Assembly: GCA_034664005.1 (NCBI GenBank)
Contig: JAXDIL010000091.1
Span: 1 to 6,983 of the forward strand
Origin: JACVRW01 sp034664005
GTDB lineage: Bacteria; Actinomycetota; Thermoleophilia; Solirubrobacterales; Thermoleophilaceae
Direction of reading: 5' to 3'
DNA: 6,983 nucleotides
Shown here: positions 6,337 to 6,983 of the stretch, in pieces
Layout of the letters: each line of letters starts with the position of its first letter
How positions within the stretch are numbered: the stretch's first letter is position 1
Program-made: the position numbers and the translations under genes
The notes under the pieces: model-generated
The model's database searches: none
The model's input: only the letters and a program-made list of their open reading frames with translations
Told to the model about the DNA's origin: nothing

Positions 6337-6983
6337 GGCGTGAACTGCACGCCGTGCAGGCGGAGTCCCGGTGACTCCGCTTCGACCGTTCCGTCCACCT
6401 CGTAGAGCCCCGGCTCCTCCAGGCCGCCCTCGGACAGGACGGCGAACGCCCCTCCTGCCGTGTAGCTGAAGCCGGCCGCCGCGCCGGCGTCGGCGGCCGC
6501 TATCCAGTCCTCGCCGTCGGTCCAGTCGCGCACGAGCTCGAGCCGCTCGCGGTCGGCCGGCAGCGCGATGTCGGCGGTCTGCGGCTCGAGCAGCACGCCC
6601 GGCGCGTCCTCGGGGCGCACCGGCTGCATCGGCTCGACGTCGATCCCGAGCTGCTGGCCGATCGCCCGCTCGGTGTCCTCGTACTCGCCCTCGCCGTAGT
6701 GCACGAGCGCCAACTTCCCGGTGCGGTCGAACAGGTAGCGGCCCGGCCAGCCCCGGTTCCCGTACTGCCGCCAGACCTCGTAGGCGGGATCGAGGGCGAC
6801 CGCGTACGGGATCTCGAGCCGCTCCACGGCGCGCGCGACGGTGTCCCGGTCGCGGCCGAACGAGTACCCGGGCGTGTGCACGCCGATCACGCGCAGGCCC
6901 GCGTCGCGGTAGCGCCGATCCCACTCGAGCAGGTACGGAAGCGTGCGGAGCGAGTTCACGCGGGCGAAGTCGAAGAACTCGAC
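6324..6983 (-). CDS. Thioredoxin-fold protein, DipZ/TlpA-like C-terminal region, lacking the CxxC cysteines (5' truncated by window edge)
   Basis: The reading frame enters from the right edge and ends at TGA 6324-6326, giving 219 residues. The first 100 or so are a thioredoxin-like domain of the DipZ/TlpA type: VEFFDFARVNSLRTLPYL (1-18), VIGVHTPGYSF (32-42), AVALDP, YGNRGWPGRYLFD (74-86, with the likely cis-Pro80) and HYGEGEYEDTERAI. In canonical relatives the stretch before LRTLPYL reads C-I-N-C. Here it reads R-V-N-S (codons 6951-6962), and no cysteine occurs in the visible protein. A disulfide-exchange role is therefore unlikely unless cysteines lie upstream. Residues about 130-219 look like the beta-rich domain found after the thioredoxin fold in DipZ proteins, ending GLRLHGVQFTP. 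The true start is outside the window, and an N-terminal signal or membrane part may exist there. It is convergent with ispH with a 13-base overlap. Confidence 0.88.
   Translation of the reverse strand, partial: VEFFDFARVNSLRTLPYLLEWDRRYRDAGLRVIGVHTPGYSFGRDRDTVARAVERLEIPYAVALDPAYEVWRQYGNRGWPGRYLFDRTGKLALVHYGEGEYEDTERAIGQQLGIDVEPMQPVRPEDAPGVLLEPQTADIALPADRERLELVRDWTDGEDWIAAADAGAAAGFSYTAGGAFAVLSEGGLEEPGLYEVDGTVEAESPGLRLHGVQFTPQAP

Noticed and set aside
6046..6924. Minus-strand open frame of 292 codons over ispH and the thioredoxin-like gene
   Set aside because: It is out of frame with two clear genes and consists of Arg/Ala/Gly-rich sequence with no motif.
1..6983. Mobile element, CRISPR, toxin-antitoxin or defence island
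   Set aside because: No transposase, integrase, spaced repeats, small paired genes or defence-type domains were seen. Composition is uniform apart from the short gap at 169-240.

Overview
The window comes from a high-GC bacterium, most likely an actinomycete-type organism. A deep-branching, Thermoleophilia-like lineage is my best guess. This rests on strong G/C third-position bias, frequent GTG starts, -10-like hexamers placed 6-8 bases from start codons (leaderless-style starts), a WS/DGAT acyltransferase and an actinobacterial DipZ-like thioredoxin fold. The lineage is an inference from style and gene content, not from a marker gene.

Layout, left to right. (1) Positions 1-168 hold the 3' end of an unrecognised plus-strand gene. 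(2) Positions 169-329 are a convergent intergenic gap with an imperfect inverted repeat (191-238) and smaller GC hairpins. (3) Positions 330-4437 are a tightly packed three-gene minus-strand operon. In transcription order it encodes a WS/DGAT-type acyltransferase, an exported CocE/X-Pro-peptidase-like S15 hydrolase and an alpha/beta-hydrolase. Each junction is a 4-base GTGA stop/start overlap. (4) Divergently, from 4459 (or 4468), runs a membrane-anchored or exported M28 metallopeptidase resembling glutaminyl cyclase. The two genes' start codons lie only about 21-30 bases apart, so their promoters must overlap. (5) ispH follows 18 bases later on the plus strand (5377-6336) with a probable leaderless promoter of its own. 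(6) A minus-strand gene entering from the right edge (6324-6983, partial) encodes a DipZ/TlpA-like thioredoxin-fold protein. Its CxxC site reads R-V-N-S, and its 3' end overlaps the ispH 3' end by 13 bases.

Functionally, the minus-strand operon suggests ester-lipid metabolism: an enzyme that makes wax esters or triacylglycerols is co-translated with two serine hydrolases able in principle to cleave esters. ispH makes the isoprenoid precursors IPP and DMAPP. The other genes are housekeeping or envelope functions with no evident link. I saw no tRNA, rRNA, CRISPR array, insertion sequence, phage gene or defence system. The most unusual points are the cysteine-less thioredoxin fold, the interlocked divergent promoters and the hydrolase/acyltransferase operon.
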